A stretch of DNA of 64,000 nucleotides from Biscogniauxia marginata (lineage: Eukaryota > Ascomycota > Sordariomycetes > Xylariales > Xylariaceae): contig MU404055.1 in assembly GCA_022695795.1 (NCBI GenBank), positions 1,364,001 to 1,428,000 of the forward strand, read 5' to 3'. The position numbers and the translations under genes are program-made. Of the stretch, positions 11,298-23,275 are shown piece by piece. Positions within the stretch are counted from its first letter, which is position 1, and each line of letters opens with the position of its first letter. The notes under the pieces were generated by a model. The model made no database searches. It worked only from the letters and a program-made list of their open reading frames with translations, and was not told the DNA's origin.

Positions 11298-13794
11298 ATG
11301 GATAACCTTCCATCATATCAAGAAGCCACAACTACTCCGGACTGGCTAGACTTAGTTGCTCCATATGTTCCTGTGGCTAGCTGGAAAATATGCTGCCTCG
11401 TTAGTTGCCGGTTCTATCGACAATTTGCGCCTCGTCTGTGGCAGGATCCCCTGGTCACAATCAGACACTTTGGGTTGCATCCAAATGATGGTAAGTCCCT
11501 AGAGATAGAGGAAATTTAGACTATTGCTTGATACTCGTTAAGCGGTGTCAGGGGCGACTATCGCGAAGCTACAGGTCCATTTGATAGAGCAATATGCAAA
11601 CGCCAAGTTACGCATAAGCTGATAGCTTTTAGATCTCAGCTGGTATCGTCGCTTCATCAATAAACATGTTAAGGCAGCACGCCATGAAACCCGCTGCCTG
11701 GTACGCGCTTTAGACTTCCGAGATTTTGCCTTGAGAGCATCAGGTCTTTATTCGACCGAGGCAAGCGAACGGGCAATTTCGGAAAGCTTTAGATATCTGC
11801 CGCAGATATTTCCAAAGTTGATCTGCTTGCTAGTAGATGGCCATCCAGAGCTCGACCCTGGCTCTTTGGCTGCGACTACACCTTCGTCGTCAAATTCACT
11901 CGAGTTGTTTGATTTAGCCCGCTGTCATCAAGAACTCACACCGAAGCTCTTCAGCTCAGCACTATTCAGGAATTTAATCTATCTAGACGTATCTTATGTT
12001 CCTGGGTCTCTTAAAAGTGCAATACAATCATCACTTAACCCGAAATTGCTACCTGATCTCCGTATTTTGAAGGCTCAGGGACGTGAAGTGGATGATGGGA
12101 CGGCAAGTCTGCTATTCCAAACATTTGGTCTGCAATTGTGGAGTCTCGACCTAAGCAACAACAAGCTTACCGATCATATTATTGATGATATCGTCAGGCA
12201 TTGCTTCTCGTCCTTATCATTCCACACAGATGCCTACATGGAAAGGGAGGGGAAGCTAACCCTGCCAAGAAATATCGGCAGTCGCAATTATGGTCCATTT
12301 GAATTCATTGTGGAATCGGAAATTAGTTCTCACTATAAGCACCCGGAAAGACATCTTGCAGACGCGCCGGTTTACTCTCAAAGAGCTGATCGCGCTGAGC
12401 TGCAAGAGTGGCAAGTGGTCCGTTCGAACGGGCTTGCTCCTTTGAAGCGAGATGATGCAAATGCGACCAAGAAATTGCTACTCGACGTGGCACTCGCGAC
12501 TCTAGTTGGACGGTGTAGTGTGCCTCATGATATACATTTACGAAGGGGTGGAATTACACACCTTTACCTAAATGGAAACAATTTCACTTCTCAAGGCATC
12601 GAGAGGCTCCTCCGAACTTCTTCAGGACGGCTAGAGCACTTCGAATGTGATGCTTCTCTGTTTATGCCAGTCGTCACCCAGCAGGGCATTAGTGCTCAGC
12701 GACTGCGCATTTTAGGATTCTTGGGCTCGGCACACTTGTTTCGCCCTGTTATATCGTCGAACATCCGGTCTTTACGAGTCCATCACTCTCTTGTTACACG
12801 TGTTCCAGGCCTTGCGACCGAGGGGCTTTCTTTGACATCAGCTTCAAGGCTAGTAGAGAGTGCACTGTTCAAGAACATCTGCCGAGCATATCCTCTGGGA
12901 TTTGAACCAGATATGAATCCCCGAATTGCTTCATTGACACTGACACACATTCCGGTACGTTCCACTGGCCCAGTTATCGAACAGCTCCTCCGGTTCTTTG
13001 ACCTTGCTTCTGCCCAACAAAGGGATATCAAAAGGGCCACGGTCATATTTAGTGGTCGAGGCCCATCGGTACTCCGGGGTCTTCGTCACCTCCGGTTAGA
13101 ATTAGATCCCGACTTCTTGGAGGAGGATTCTTTCAACTCCCTAGCCGGACGAGAAGTAGACTTTAATAAGCTTCTTGACCCTGGAGATGAAGACTTCGGC
13201 AACGAGGCCTCAAGCTTCTTTGAGGACGAATCACGTGTAATCACCTCTAGAGCCAGCCAACGGATCCGGGAAGATAACGGCATCTCTAACCCCAATGCTC
13301 GCGCCAAAGGATTAAAGCAATACGCACATTGGACTTCAGGTCGCCTAAAATCCCCCCCGTACTCGGAAACAGACGCTGAGTATATCAACTACCAACCGGA
13401 ACTATCGAGCTCCTGGACTGGTAACATCTATTCGGTTCCCGTATGGATCGGGCCCGGGACAATCGGGCCCCATGCTGCGGTGAACGAGTATATGTGGAAT
13501 TTGCAAGATCCGCACCTCCGCACCAACATTGGGCCAGCAACACCGAATCATGTTGCCGCTGGGGTGCCCCCGGGATCTTACATCTTCTACGCGGCTTGGG
13601 ATGCGATGATATTTCCCCAAGACCTCCAAGCAGCCGTGAGGAACTCGCCCACGGCCCCGTTACGGGACGTCGCTATGGCTATTAAAGAGTATCGCCTTAA
13701 AAAGAGAGGAACGCCCGATCACTGGGATGGGAAGGTTGAGTTGGTGAGGACTACGAAGGCATCGCGATATCACTCCTCGGAGTACTGGCGTTAA
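11298..13794 (+). CDS. F-box-like, leucine-rich-repeat fungal protein
   Basis: Two exons, 11298-11490 and 11633-13794, with a 142-nt intron (GTAAGT donor, TTTTAG acceptor, GCTGAT as a possible branch site); 784 residues. The start at 11298 gives MDNLPSYQEAT, a usual opening for this family, and the join reads HPND-DLSWYRRF in frame. Residues about 14-50 form an F-box-like helix region (WLDLVAPYVPV, then CCLVSCRFYRQFAPRLW). The middle contains irregular leucine-rich repeats such as LWSLDLSNNKLTD and ITHLYLNGNNFTSQG. F-box/LRR proteins generally recruit substrates to SCF ubiquitin ligases; the target here is unknown. The 3' exon is uninterrupted for over 2.1 kb, so the gene looks intact although it sits among decayed repeats. 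Family assignment is by remembered resemblance to pezizomycete proteins. Confidence 0.85.
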
Positions 13795-15849
13795 GGTTCA
13801 AGTTTTCAGATCGGGTTGGCTTCAACTCTCTCATTGTTACGTATTGACAGATACCTCTCCACAACACTTATGGTTTTAATCTTGTAGGTAGCTGAACATG
13901 GTAGTGTTTCATGAGAAATTTGCTGTGGCAGCTGTTCGATTCCAATTCATTGGACATGGCGCATGGTAGTACCCCATAGTTATTCTATTCTTCTAGGTTC
14001 TAACGAGTGGCCGCCCTCATGATGTAGGTAGTTCGGGGATCCAGATATGAGATTTGAATTAACCAGAGAGTGGTCATGTGCGCGTCGCAAGCCGTTGGAC
14101 GCTGGTCGGCTACATCGATGAGCAGTAGTGCCAATCTATCCACTTACAGGTTCATATGTCTCTGAAGGCGTCCATGCCATAACTGCCACTATTTCATGAG
14201 CCTGGATAGGAAACTTACCTTTCAAGACTATGTCTCGCACTGGGCAATCGAGGCAAGTCGAGTAACTAATCACACCAAAAGTAGGTCTATGCAACACCGT
14301 TGGAGGCCTCTCGATCAAACCAACGTGGAAGACTGGTATCCTCCCTTATACCAGTCCTCACTTACAGCCTAGAGGTCTGGTACATAGGAACAGGAAATAC
14401 GAACAAGCCAGGCGTTGTCATATCACGCTAAGAAGCTGCTCTAGCAAATGGGTCCCCCGCTGCGAACAGCAATCCGAGCAGTCCTGCCGGTCTAGAATAC
14501 AATCCTGCACTTCGAGGCGCCGGCTAAGATCCTAGCCGAGTACATCAGATGGCGCTATAGATTCCAACTTAGGTGGATCAACAAGACCCATCCACTTGTA
14601 TGTCGGCGCCCACTACAGGAGGGGGAAAAAGGCAACAAGGCTTCAAAGGTGCTACTAACTTGTCCCTACATTCCCAAGGCTAGAATTTTTCAGCCCGCCT
14701 TCTTTATCAAGCTGCGGCGCACGTTCTAGGCCATATTTGAATCGATCCCTGGACACAGGGACATCGAGGGCAATAGACTGTCAACAAACTGGCTAAATCG
14801 GATGCCATGATAGATCTAGGCCCTGCAGGCGTGCCCGCGGTTTCGTGGATGAGACGATTCCTCAAAAAGAAAAAAGGAAAGAAGAATTTGCCACAGTGTT
14901 AGGAGACACGGAAAGGATCTGAACAGTGCTAGACTAGCTGGACACACATTCATGTAATTCTCATGAAACAAACACGCGACAACGCCCCATTAATGCATAT
15001 ATTTGCGTATTGAACATTGATGATGTAACAAGACGTACTTGCCAGGATTATACCGGACAAGGCACCATCGGATACCAAGACCGCGGAAGCACAGTCTAGA
15101 AATTGGCATTAACTCTATATCCTTGAGAGAGGTGAGGTTTTCATAGAATCAGATAGGTTTTAAGTACAGCCAGTTAGCACAAAGCCTTCAGACAACAAAG
15201 AGGACCCCTAATATTTTCATCACAGCGGTAATACCGATCAAGGTTAGTTCAAGGGTGGACGATGGGTTGATGAAGTTCAACGCTGCCTACCACCTTGGTG
15301 GACTCGAAGGCCGGAAATCGACACAGGTTTATCCCTAGTAGAAGAGATATGCTCGTATTCTGCTCGTCGGGTAATAGGGGAGGATAAATTTGGACAGGGA
15401 ACGTTGAAAGATTAGTCAGGTGGGAGTATCAAGATAATATGAACTGAGAATCGAAATATTTCATAGCCTTGTGCGTACATAGCTATGTCGTAGACAATCG
15501 TTACACCATGAGCTTTTACTTTACAACTATTAAGAAAGAGTTGTTGTTAATCGCTGCACATTATATAGCAGTCGTCATACCCCGTCTCGCTAAGGATTCC
15601 CATTGTTTCCTTTGCATACAATCAATATCCTCGTTCTGACGTTGTATCGGTATATTGTCGTACGCTCACTGTCTTGCAAACCCAGACCTTTCGCTATCCA
15701 CATTTGGTGAATCAACGCTTAATATTTCTTCACATAGAAGATCAGAATAATGGTAATTCAGTGATAACCTTGCCAAACCTGATGAACTGTCTGGAATCCC
15801 TGGTGAATTTGAAAGCGCCGCGGTCTTATCATGCCTAGTTGGCCATCAT

Positions 15850-16200
15850 GGTATCTTCTCGCTTCAACTCGGTATACTTCAGCGTATCCCTCCAGAGTAT
15901 ATATCTCTTACTAAGATCACTTGCCTTATAAATGCTTTTTACTTTTAAGTCAAGTATATAAACGCGGAATTCAAATATAAGTAATATATACTTATATAAG
16001 TATATATACATTCTTATTTTGTGCTTTGTTATTAATATTTTTAAAGACCTTATTAACATTGTAAACCTTTTTATTGTTATTAAAATTAATTTAAACAATG
16101 TATAGTAATATTATAACAAAGGGACTATTAAACGGCTTAAGTTTGAAAAAGTTTTTATCGTACACGATAAACTACTTTATAATCGATATAAGTAATGCCT
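15850..16200. other. AT-rich island
   Basis: Strongly AT-rich, dominated by TA, TTA and ATA runs, with no sustained open frame. In ascomycetes such blocks commonly mark repeats altered by repeat-induced point mutation (C to T), which is the likely but unproven explanation. Confidence 0.55.
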
Positions 16201-16564
16201 TGAAAGTAATCGAAAAAAGGAGGTTTTCCACCCCTTTTAACTTTTCAGATGACACACAATATCTTTCCACTACATAATCAAGAATCGTAGTGTTGATCTT
16301 GACAGCTTGTAGACATTTTCACCACCGTATTTGAAATCATCGTTAAAGGCAGCAAATAATATGGGTTTACCTAGGTACTCACCTGTTTAGGGGCGCACTC
16401 TTGGCATTACAGACGTCACCTATTATTTGTGCCATACTATTGTTCAGACCCCACGATGCTTCTGCTAAAATGAACCGCCTGATATATCTAGTCTAAATCA
16501 GAAGGTGTGCAAAACTCGGTCCGAATGGCATTGGCGGGCTCCCTAGGGGGACCGGTCTCCTGTT

Positions 16565-16800
16565 TTCACCAGCTTAGAAAGCCGCTGGCACACACGTATA
16601 CTGCTAACATATCCATGGTTTACCAGTACGGAATCGGCACTGGTAGAGATATCTCTCTTTCACCAGCTCACAGCCTTACTAGCCTATACGTTCACTAGCT
16701 CAGAAAGTCGCTGACACACATGTGCACTGGTAACATGTCCAAGTTTTGCTGGAGTTGGCGCTGGGAGCGAATCCTCATCTTGACCAGCCCATAGCTCTAT
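16565..16800. repeat. diverged tandem duplication, period about 126 bp
   Basis: Unit 1 starts near 16565 (TTCACCAGCTTAGAAAGCC) and unit 2 near 16691 (TTCACTAGCTCAGAAAGTC). The first 50 bases align without gaps, and most differences are C/T or G/A. Similarity weakens in the middle and returns at the ends (ACCAGCTCACAGC versus ACCAGCCCATAGC). The predominance of transitions suggests RIP or deamination after duplication. Confidence 0.6.
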
Positions 16801-17303
16801 AGGAGATCGAAACGAATGAACGTTATGTATCTGGTTAGTCCTTACTGCAGTTATCGATTGAAGTGTTTAGTCACTCTTTGGGAACTAGGTAGGTAAGGAG
16901 AGGGTGAGAGGGTGCCCTGGATTCCCTCTGAGGAACAACTTATTGTGATATTACTTGACCTACCTCTACACATTATTACCTGCAAATCAAGAAACCTTAG
17001 TACGTTGCTGCTCTTTTGGTCAGACTGACAGGATAGAGACAAGTTCGTCACATATACGCGCTATTGGTCGATGAAAGACGAATTCGGACGAAGTTGAGAA
17101 CTGCTTTTTTATCCTTACGTCTATACGGAAATAAATAATTAAACAGGTAGGTACCGTTTCTATTTATCATACGTTTTCGCTACATAAATGCGCATAAATC
17201 CTCACGCTTAGAACAACTCAAGGCACGTGACCAAGAATTTATCCATCTTATTATATGTCTATGTCGCATCCTCCCCGCTACTAAATATCACATCACCCAT
17301 AAG

Positions 17304-19144
17304 ATGCACCACCTCGCACTTTGCCCACAATGCGGGATCTGTACCGATATAATATTTAGACACGAGCGAGTCGTGGCACGTACGGTGAACCCTCCGCGAT
17401 GTTTTTAAATCGTATTACTGACGTAGTGCAGTTTTCGGCAATGATGACTCGACTTCGTATCGTGGACAGACGCGACCGTTCCTTTTCCCAGACGTCGAAC
17501 TTACAATCACCACAGTTGACGGGTTTCTATTATGTCGCTACCCGAATTGCAAGAGATGCGCCGCCTCCCCTCACTTTATACCTGTACATTACGAATGCTT
17601 TAATATCATTCGACAATGTTGCATTGAAAGCATCGATGCCCTGGATCGGCTTTGGACAGCAGCTGCGTGGCGAAGAGCACGACCTATTTATCTCTTAGGT
17701 GACCGACCCGACACCAACTCGCTGAAGGCACTAGCTCAGGCTTGCCAATTGCCGCAACTATGCCAGCTTCCCCTTGAACTACTCGGTATAATTCAAGGCT
17801 ATTCCGAGCATGCCTTGCTATGGAGGGCAATCTCAGCACATAGTTTGGCCGCTCGTATATCATCCACCAGCCCAGAACCCCTTTTTGCAATGTCGCTAAG
17901 TGATATTCTCTTCTGGAAACGCGGTGGGAAGCTTGAGACGCGCAGCGACGCGCCTTTGCTGCCCATGACTTCAATGAGACTTACTATTGATTCTGATGGA
18001 ATCAGCAAGATAGAGCGCACGTCTGATCAACCTTCCAAAGAGGTATCTCACGGCAGTTTTGCTTACATTATAGAGCAAGAACAAACAGTCGCCAAGTTCG
18101 CAGCGCAGTTAAAGGTACGCATTATATCCTACTGACCTAGCATCAAATTGTCTGACTGTGTTCAAGGACGGCCTGTTACGTCTCGTGTTACCGCGCGGTC
18201 AACCAACCCCCCGAATTTGGAACACGCCAAATCCGCCAGACTTATCTCTCTGCACGCCATACATAAGTGCGTATCCTTCCTGGCAGCGCTTTTTTGCCGT
18301 TGATACGGGCCGCATAGCAGGTATCACCTTCTTTTTTTCCTTAGGCCGGCTCTTCGGTATTCACACCCATTACTCCAACACATCGGATGCCATGCCGACG
18401 TATCATCATTTTTCACATAGGCGTCGACGAGGCATAGTTTGGGTCTATCAGCCTATCACAGAACATGATCGACTTCTTGTTCTTGGAGTGCGTGAGTCTT
18501 CACACGGAGAACTTAGTGTTTTGATCAGGACTGAACGGACCGGTGATGTAGTCATCGGGTCGTATGTCCTAGGTCCTGCAAGAAATCAATGTTTAGGTTG
18601 GCGTCCTCCTATAACCCTCATCTACAATGAGCCTATAGAAGGACAGGGAATTTCATTTTTGGGTACGTACTGTGGACTATCGAGTAAGATGGAATTGCCC
18701 AAACCCTTCGTAGTGCAAAAGGTAAGATCTCATCCACTTGGTGAATGTGCCTACTTTTCAAGGGCCCCTCTAGCAAATGTTGCCTCAGCGGAAGTGTTCT
18801 ACGACGAAAGCAACCAGTTTTGTAGAGGAATCATGTTCCGATATCGTGATGGATCGTGTCGAGCTGTAGGACAATGTCGCGTACATGTTGATGCGACGAA
18901 GCGGATATCCCAGCCGCTGCAATTTTGTTATCGCATTGACACATGTGATCATGGTCGTCAAGTGGTCCACTCCTTACAGGTAGCTCTAGAAGAAGGCCCC
19001 CTTCATCAACATAGCGAAGGATGGAGCTGCCATCGGCTGGATGGGGATGCTGAACTTCTGGTTTACGCCCGACTCGTCATTTATAGCTATGGAAAACTAA
19101 GTGAGAATATCTCAATACATTCTGGACCATTTAGCGACCTCTGA
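17304..19144 (+). CDS. fungal-specific protein with N-terminal Cys/His module and F-box-like region
   Basis: Three exons, 17304-17379, 17432-18114 and 18167-19144; both introns are 52 nt. Intron 1 has GTACGG, a TTACTGAC branch site and GTGCAG; intron 2 has GTACGC and TTCAAG. The product is 578 residues. Exon 1 encodes CPQCGIC; exon 2 adds CRYPNCKRC and, ten residues on, H-Y-E-C, so together they could form a zinc-binding module. Then comes LDRLWTAAAWRRARP and an F-box-like segment LCQLPLELLGIIQGYS, followed by a long C-terminal region with no motif I can name (MFRYRDGSCRAVGQCRV near the end). The design matches a lineage-specific pezizomycete family of unknown function. Exon 1 is inferred from splice signals, frame and the cysteine motif; exons 2 and 3 are well supported. 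Confidence 0.75.
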
Positions 19145-20196
19145 AAGCATTTTGAACATATTATAAACCATCTAGTCATCCCTCGATGCACTCTTAAAAA
19201 GGGACAAACATAATATATTAAAATTTAGTTTTAATCAGCTTATACGACTCTTAATAATAAGACTGGCAAGAAATTTAGTACTTTTATCGGCTTTTGGGTG
19301 TTTATGTAAGGCCTAAAAGTGCTTGTCGATAAGTCTTATTACGCGACTTTAAGCTGGAGTGGTATGTCGTAATAACGTTAACGTCGATATATGAATATAT
19401 ACGTCAGTTTACCTAGTTTTCTTAATACACTAAGAGTGAGGGTATAAGCGATGTTATTAATCTACGTCAGTATCAATTTTTGACCTTACACGAATTAGAT
19501 AGATAAAGTATTTTACTAAGCGCGTATCAATGAGTTCACCATATTTAATAGCCAAGCCAGTAAAGTAATACATGTATACAAGAATCGAGTCTGTTGCACT
19601 AGTAAGAGGTGATAATGGGAAATTTTTGAATATCTTGAAAGGCTTAGATGGCCATTATCTGCGTCGCGAGGTCATTTCTAGGTTATCAACACCTTTTATA
19701 ATTATTCTGTTTTGTTCTAGTTTATACTCTGTCGAAATCAACATCTTATCTCTATCTAGTGCAATTATGCTTGTAGAAGCCCCAAATGTTGTGTTAGTTG
19801 CTACACGAACACCGCAACCGCCGGTCCATCATCATAGTTGGGTTTGATAGAGTACGCGGACGTAGGCTCTAGTCTCTCTGTTACAGTAATACACTGTTTT
19901 ATTTGTTACGCGATCATGTTAAAAGAGTAGTAAGAAAAGACTATAAAGTCGAGACTCGATTAAACAACCGCGTCTAATTTTAATAGAGCAAGAGTTATAT
20001 AGGAAAGCCCATTTTCTAGATCGGGAGTGGTATGGAAAACTCTCCTTTAATCTTATAGGCTTACATACCGCCTGCGTACCTCAGCAGCATTTATATATAA
20101 TATATACAATAGAATGATCGAATCCCGGATTGTTTGCAACAACCCCATCAATTGATAAAAATTTATTGATGACCGAGTCTTATCATAGTCCCACAT
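19145..20196. other. AT-rich spacer
   Basis: Markedly AT-rich with many TA-rich tracts and no supported gene. It probably represents mutated repeat DNA next to the GC-rich GH12 gene; the composition change at about 20.2 kb is abrupt. The final 60 bases should include the GH12 3' UTR. Confidence 0.5.
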
Positions 20197-20993
20197 CTAA
20201 CTCACAGAGACAGAGTAAGAAGTCGTAGTCAGCACGGCGTCCGAGCCCACGAACGGCTCGGTCCCCGCGCCGACGCTCGTCAGGTACTGCGTGGCAGGCA
20301 GGCCCTGCTCGCTCGTGAGGTAGCTGATGAACTCGGTCAGGTCGCCATCGAAGCTCGTCTGCTGGGTGCCGGCGACGAAGCTGTAGACGTTCATGTTGCC
20401 GTTGGCCCCGTTGTAAAGGCTCCAGCTGACGCCGTTGACGGTCGGCGTCGCGATCGGGCTGCCGGTCGCGGAGATCGGACCCGCACCGCCGAGAGCCGCC
20501 AGCCAGATCATGATCTCGTACTCGGCGTCGCCGTCGGCGGACGAGGACGTGAACAGGTCGTACGCGACGTTGGCGACTATACCGTCACCTGTGTAACTGC
20601 ACACGTTCGTTAGGGTTTCCCCCCCCTTGGAAATCGAGATAGCTCTGCTTACCTCCACGACCAGGTCGAGGGGATACTGGAGATGGCGGAAAGCTGCGCC
20701 TTGGTGAACGATACGACGGCGTTTGCGTACGACTTGACGCTGTACTCGCCGCCAGACCAGGACCACGACGTCGACCACGCGAGCTTGCCGCCCGACAGGC
20801 CGTCGAGGGTGGTGCACTGGCTCCCCGAGTCGGCATTTTCTTGGCCCCAGAGGTTGTTGTACAGGATGTACGCGTCCGTCTCCCTGGAATCCCACTGGCC
20901 GCAGAAAGTCTCGGCTCGCTTGTCGACGGTGGGAGTCGGCGTCGCGAGCGTGAGCCCGACGAAGGCGGCCGAGACTAAGAATACGGACTTCAT
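20197..20993 (-). CDS. secreted GH12 endoglucanase/xyloglucanase
   Basis: Two exons on the minus strand, 20993-20653 and 20596-20197, with a 56-nt intron (GTAAGC donor, GTGCAG acceptor); 246 residues, the usual length for fungal GH12. The ATG at 20993 opens a signal peptide ([17 protein letters not shown]) followed by a short Pro/Thr stretch and a KR pair typical of propeptide processing. The mature part has the family hallmarks: [50 protein letters not shown] and GAGTEPF. The presumed nucleophile is Glu141 in EIMIW and the acid/base Glu227 in GTEPF. GH12 enzymes cleave beta-1,4-glucan or xyloglucan outside the cell by a retaining mechanism. There is no carbohydrate-binding module. Substrate preference cannot be read from the sequence. 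Confidence 0.95.
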
Positions 20994-22168
20994 GATGCTC
21001 AACGTGTGTGTAGAGGGCGAAGCAGTCGAGAAGTTTTTACAAAAGTTTCGCTATTCTACTTTGTTTTCTTCGCTTCGAGCTATCCTCTCCGTCAAGGGAC
21101 GGCGGCACACGGTTCTTCTTTTAAATGCGTAGGTAGGTAGACATTTTTATTTATTTCCGTATATATCATACGTCTAGCATCTCATCCCAGCCGGCAACGA
21201 CGGCCCCTCTATCCTAGGATCGTATTAATGGGTATCCTTGCTTTCGCTACCGGCTTGGCCTACTGCGTTTAGAAGAAAAAAAAGCCCCCAATCGTACTCC
21301 TAAATCATCACCGATAGTCTTATTTTAGTGTCTATTATATATGTGACATGACACTATACCTTTTACCACGTAGGAATGTTTCTAGGTTAGCATCATCAAT
21401 CTCTGGAGGCTCATGATCCGCCTTCCAGGTTAGCGAATTTGTGGGGTAGTTATACTCCAAACTGCCGTGAAGCTGCATTGTGAAAGACGATTGGCGGAAT
21501 CTCGTGGATCCAAGCACGACAGCGGAGTTAATCTATGCGAAACGGACTATGCTTGTACGAAGTATACTTACCTACCTAAAGCTCTCTTGCCTTTAATTTT
21601 CTCCCCTTTCCCCTGCGTGATGTTAGTCGTGGAAGCCAAATCATTGAAACAGCATGGGAGAAACATTACAGCGGCGATGTGTATGCCTGTTTTGATAATA
21701 AGTTACAATCTAAAAAGAGGATGACGACGGTGACATCAATGGACAGGGATTGCTTGGCATGACGGAGTTTGAAGACACAGTACCTAAGTTGGTGAAGACG
21801 CCAACTGCCTCTCATTCATGGTTGAACCTCACAATTGAAGACGTGTATTTTGGAGTTTATTTTATAGACGGTGTATACTTAGCATGAATTTAGTAATAGA
21901 ATAGTATTTGTTAAAGCGCGAAGGTTTACTGAAATGCATAAGCCGCCTGTCTATTTTGTAGATCAGCACCGGCCCCCCCTCCCTGCATCAATCCTCATTA
22001 AGCAGACCTCGGCTCTTTGGAGTCTCTCCACCTATCGAGAGCTTCATTGACCGCGTCAATGTGATCGAATGGCTAGCAACAGCCTCGTCACGAGGCTTGA
22101 TTCATGGAATTTCTTTTGCAATTGATTCACGTACGCAACGGTAGTAATTGCGCTATCTAATAAATACT
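20994..22168. other. divergent spacer between GH12 and SDR genes
   Basis: Shared upstream region of two divergently transcribed genes. No supported gene or RNA. No certain regulatory site is identified, though promoters for both genes must lie here. Confidence 0.45.
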
Positions 22169-23275
22169 ATGTCGGACAACGCAAAACGACGAATAGCTGC
22201 GCTGGGAAACCAGCTTTCCCCGCAGAACACTACGGCAGACGCCTCCTCCGACGGAGTTCCGGCCATCAAAAAGATTGCCGGCAAGTCTAACGGGCCAAGG
22301 GTCGAGGGGAAGGTCGTCATCATAACAGGTATGCCAATATGTTTGTTCTATGCTCGAGCTCTCACGTCGACCGGCTTGAATTATTGACTTAACTAACATG
22401 CTTCGGTAACAGGGACCAACTCGAACTTGGGAATCGGTCGAGCGAGCGCGCACCAGTTTGCTGAGAACGGCGCCAAGGCTATATATATATGCGATTTCGA
22501 CAGCAAGAATCTAGAGGCTCACAAACGAGAAATCAATTCGCTCTATCCTAATGTCGATGTTCACACCCGGCAATTCGACGCCGCCGACGAGAACGCCGTG
22601 AAAGCCGTGGTAGATCACGCTTTGGAGACGTACGGGAGGCTCGACATATTCTTCGCAAATGCCGGCATAATTGGCGCGATATCGCCATTTACAAGTATTT
22701 GGAAGGATGAGTTCATGAAAGTTATGGATACCAATGTCGCTAGGTAGGTTTCTATCGCTGTCGCTATCTCTACCACTAGTAAAAGCGACCGTTTGACTCG
22801 GTCTAACGTTGCCGTTAGTGTGTTTCTTGCGGCTAAGTATGCGGCACCGGCTATGATGAAGACGTCGGCGGAAAAGAAGTCGCCTTCAGGAAGCATCATC
22901 GGGACCGCCTCCGTTGCTGGTCTCAGGTCGAACGCTGGAACGACGCCATATTCTGCCTCCAAGGCGGCTGTCATCTCGCTTGCCCAAACTATAGCCTACC
23001 AACTGGCGGGGACTGGTATTCGCATGAATGTGATCTGTCCTGGGCTGATCGAGACTGGCATGACAGCACCGACTTTTGAGACCGCGCGAGCTCGAGGCAC
23101 CGAGAAGAAAATTGGGCAGTTGAACCCACTTAAGAGAGGCGGGAATGCTGATGAGATTGCTCGAGTTGCTCTTTTCCTGGCAAGTGACGAGGCCAGTTAT
23201 GTTAATGGCCAGGCCTGGGCAGTTGATGGAGGGCTTAGTGCTGGCCTTCCGTTTGTGCCAGGGAAGATGGCGTAA
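22169..23275 (+). CDS. short-chain dehydrogenase/reductase (SDR)
   Basis: Three exons, 22169-22328, 22413-22743 and 22819-23275, with introns of 84 and 75 nt; 315 residues. After a 45-residue leader comes a classical Rossmann fold: glycine motif at about 53-62 ([10 protein letters not shown]), NAG at 136-138, and catalytic Ser195, Tyr208 and Lys212 (YSASK). The C-terminal part has the usual [12 protein letters not shown] and [11 protein letters not shown]. These features mark an NAD(P)(H)-dependent alcohol/ketone oxidoreductase, probably cytosolic. An acidic residue follows the second beta strand (YICDFDSKN), which often favours NAD(H); that preference is inference. The substrate is unknown. 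The leader has no clear signal peptide. The first intron interrupts the glycine motif and the second follows DTNVA. Confidence 0.93.

Larger units (their letters stand above)
13795..17303. other. 3.5-kb spacer with decayed repeat DNA
   Basis: No supported gene. About 14.4-14.8 kb has short protein-like stretches interrupted by stops, which may be an old transposon remnant but are too degraded to assign. It includes the AT-rich block 15850-16200 and the diverged tandem duplication at 16565-16800. Confidence 0.4.

Noticed and set aside
14420..14760. Protein-like stretch (AEYIRWRYRF...) suggesting a retroelement
   Set aside because: Interrupted by stops and frame changes, with no catalytic motif; too weak to name.
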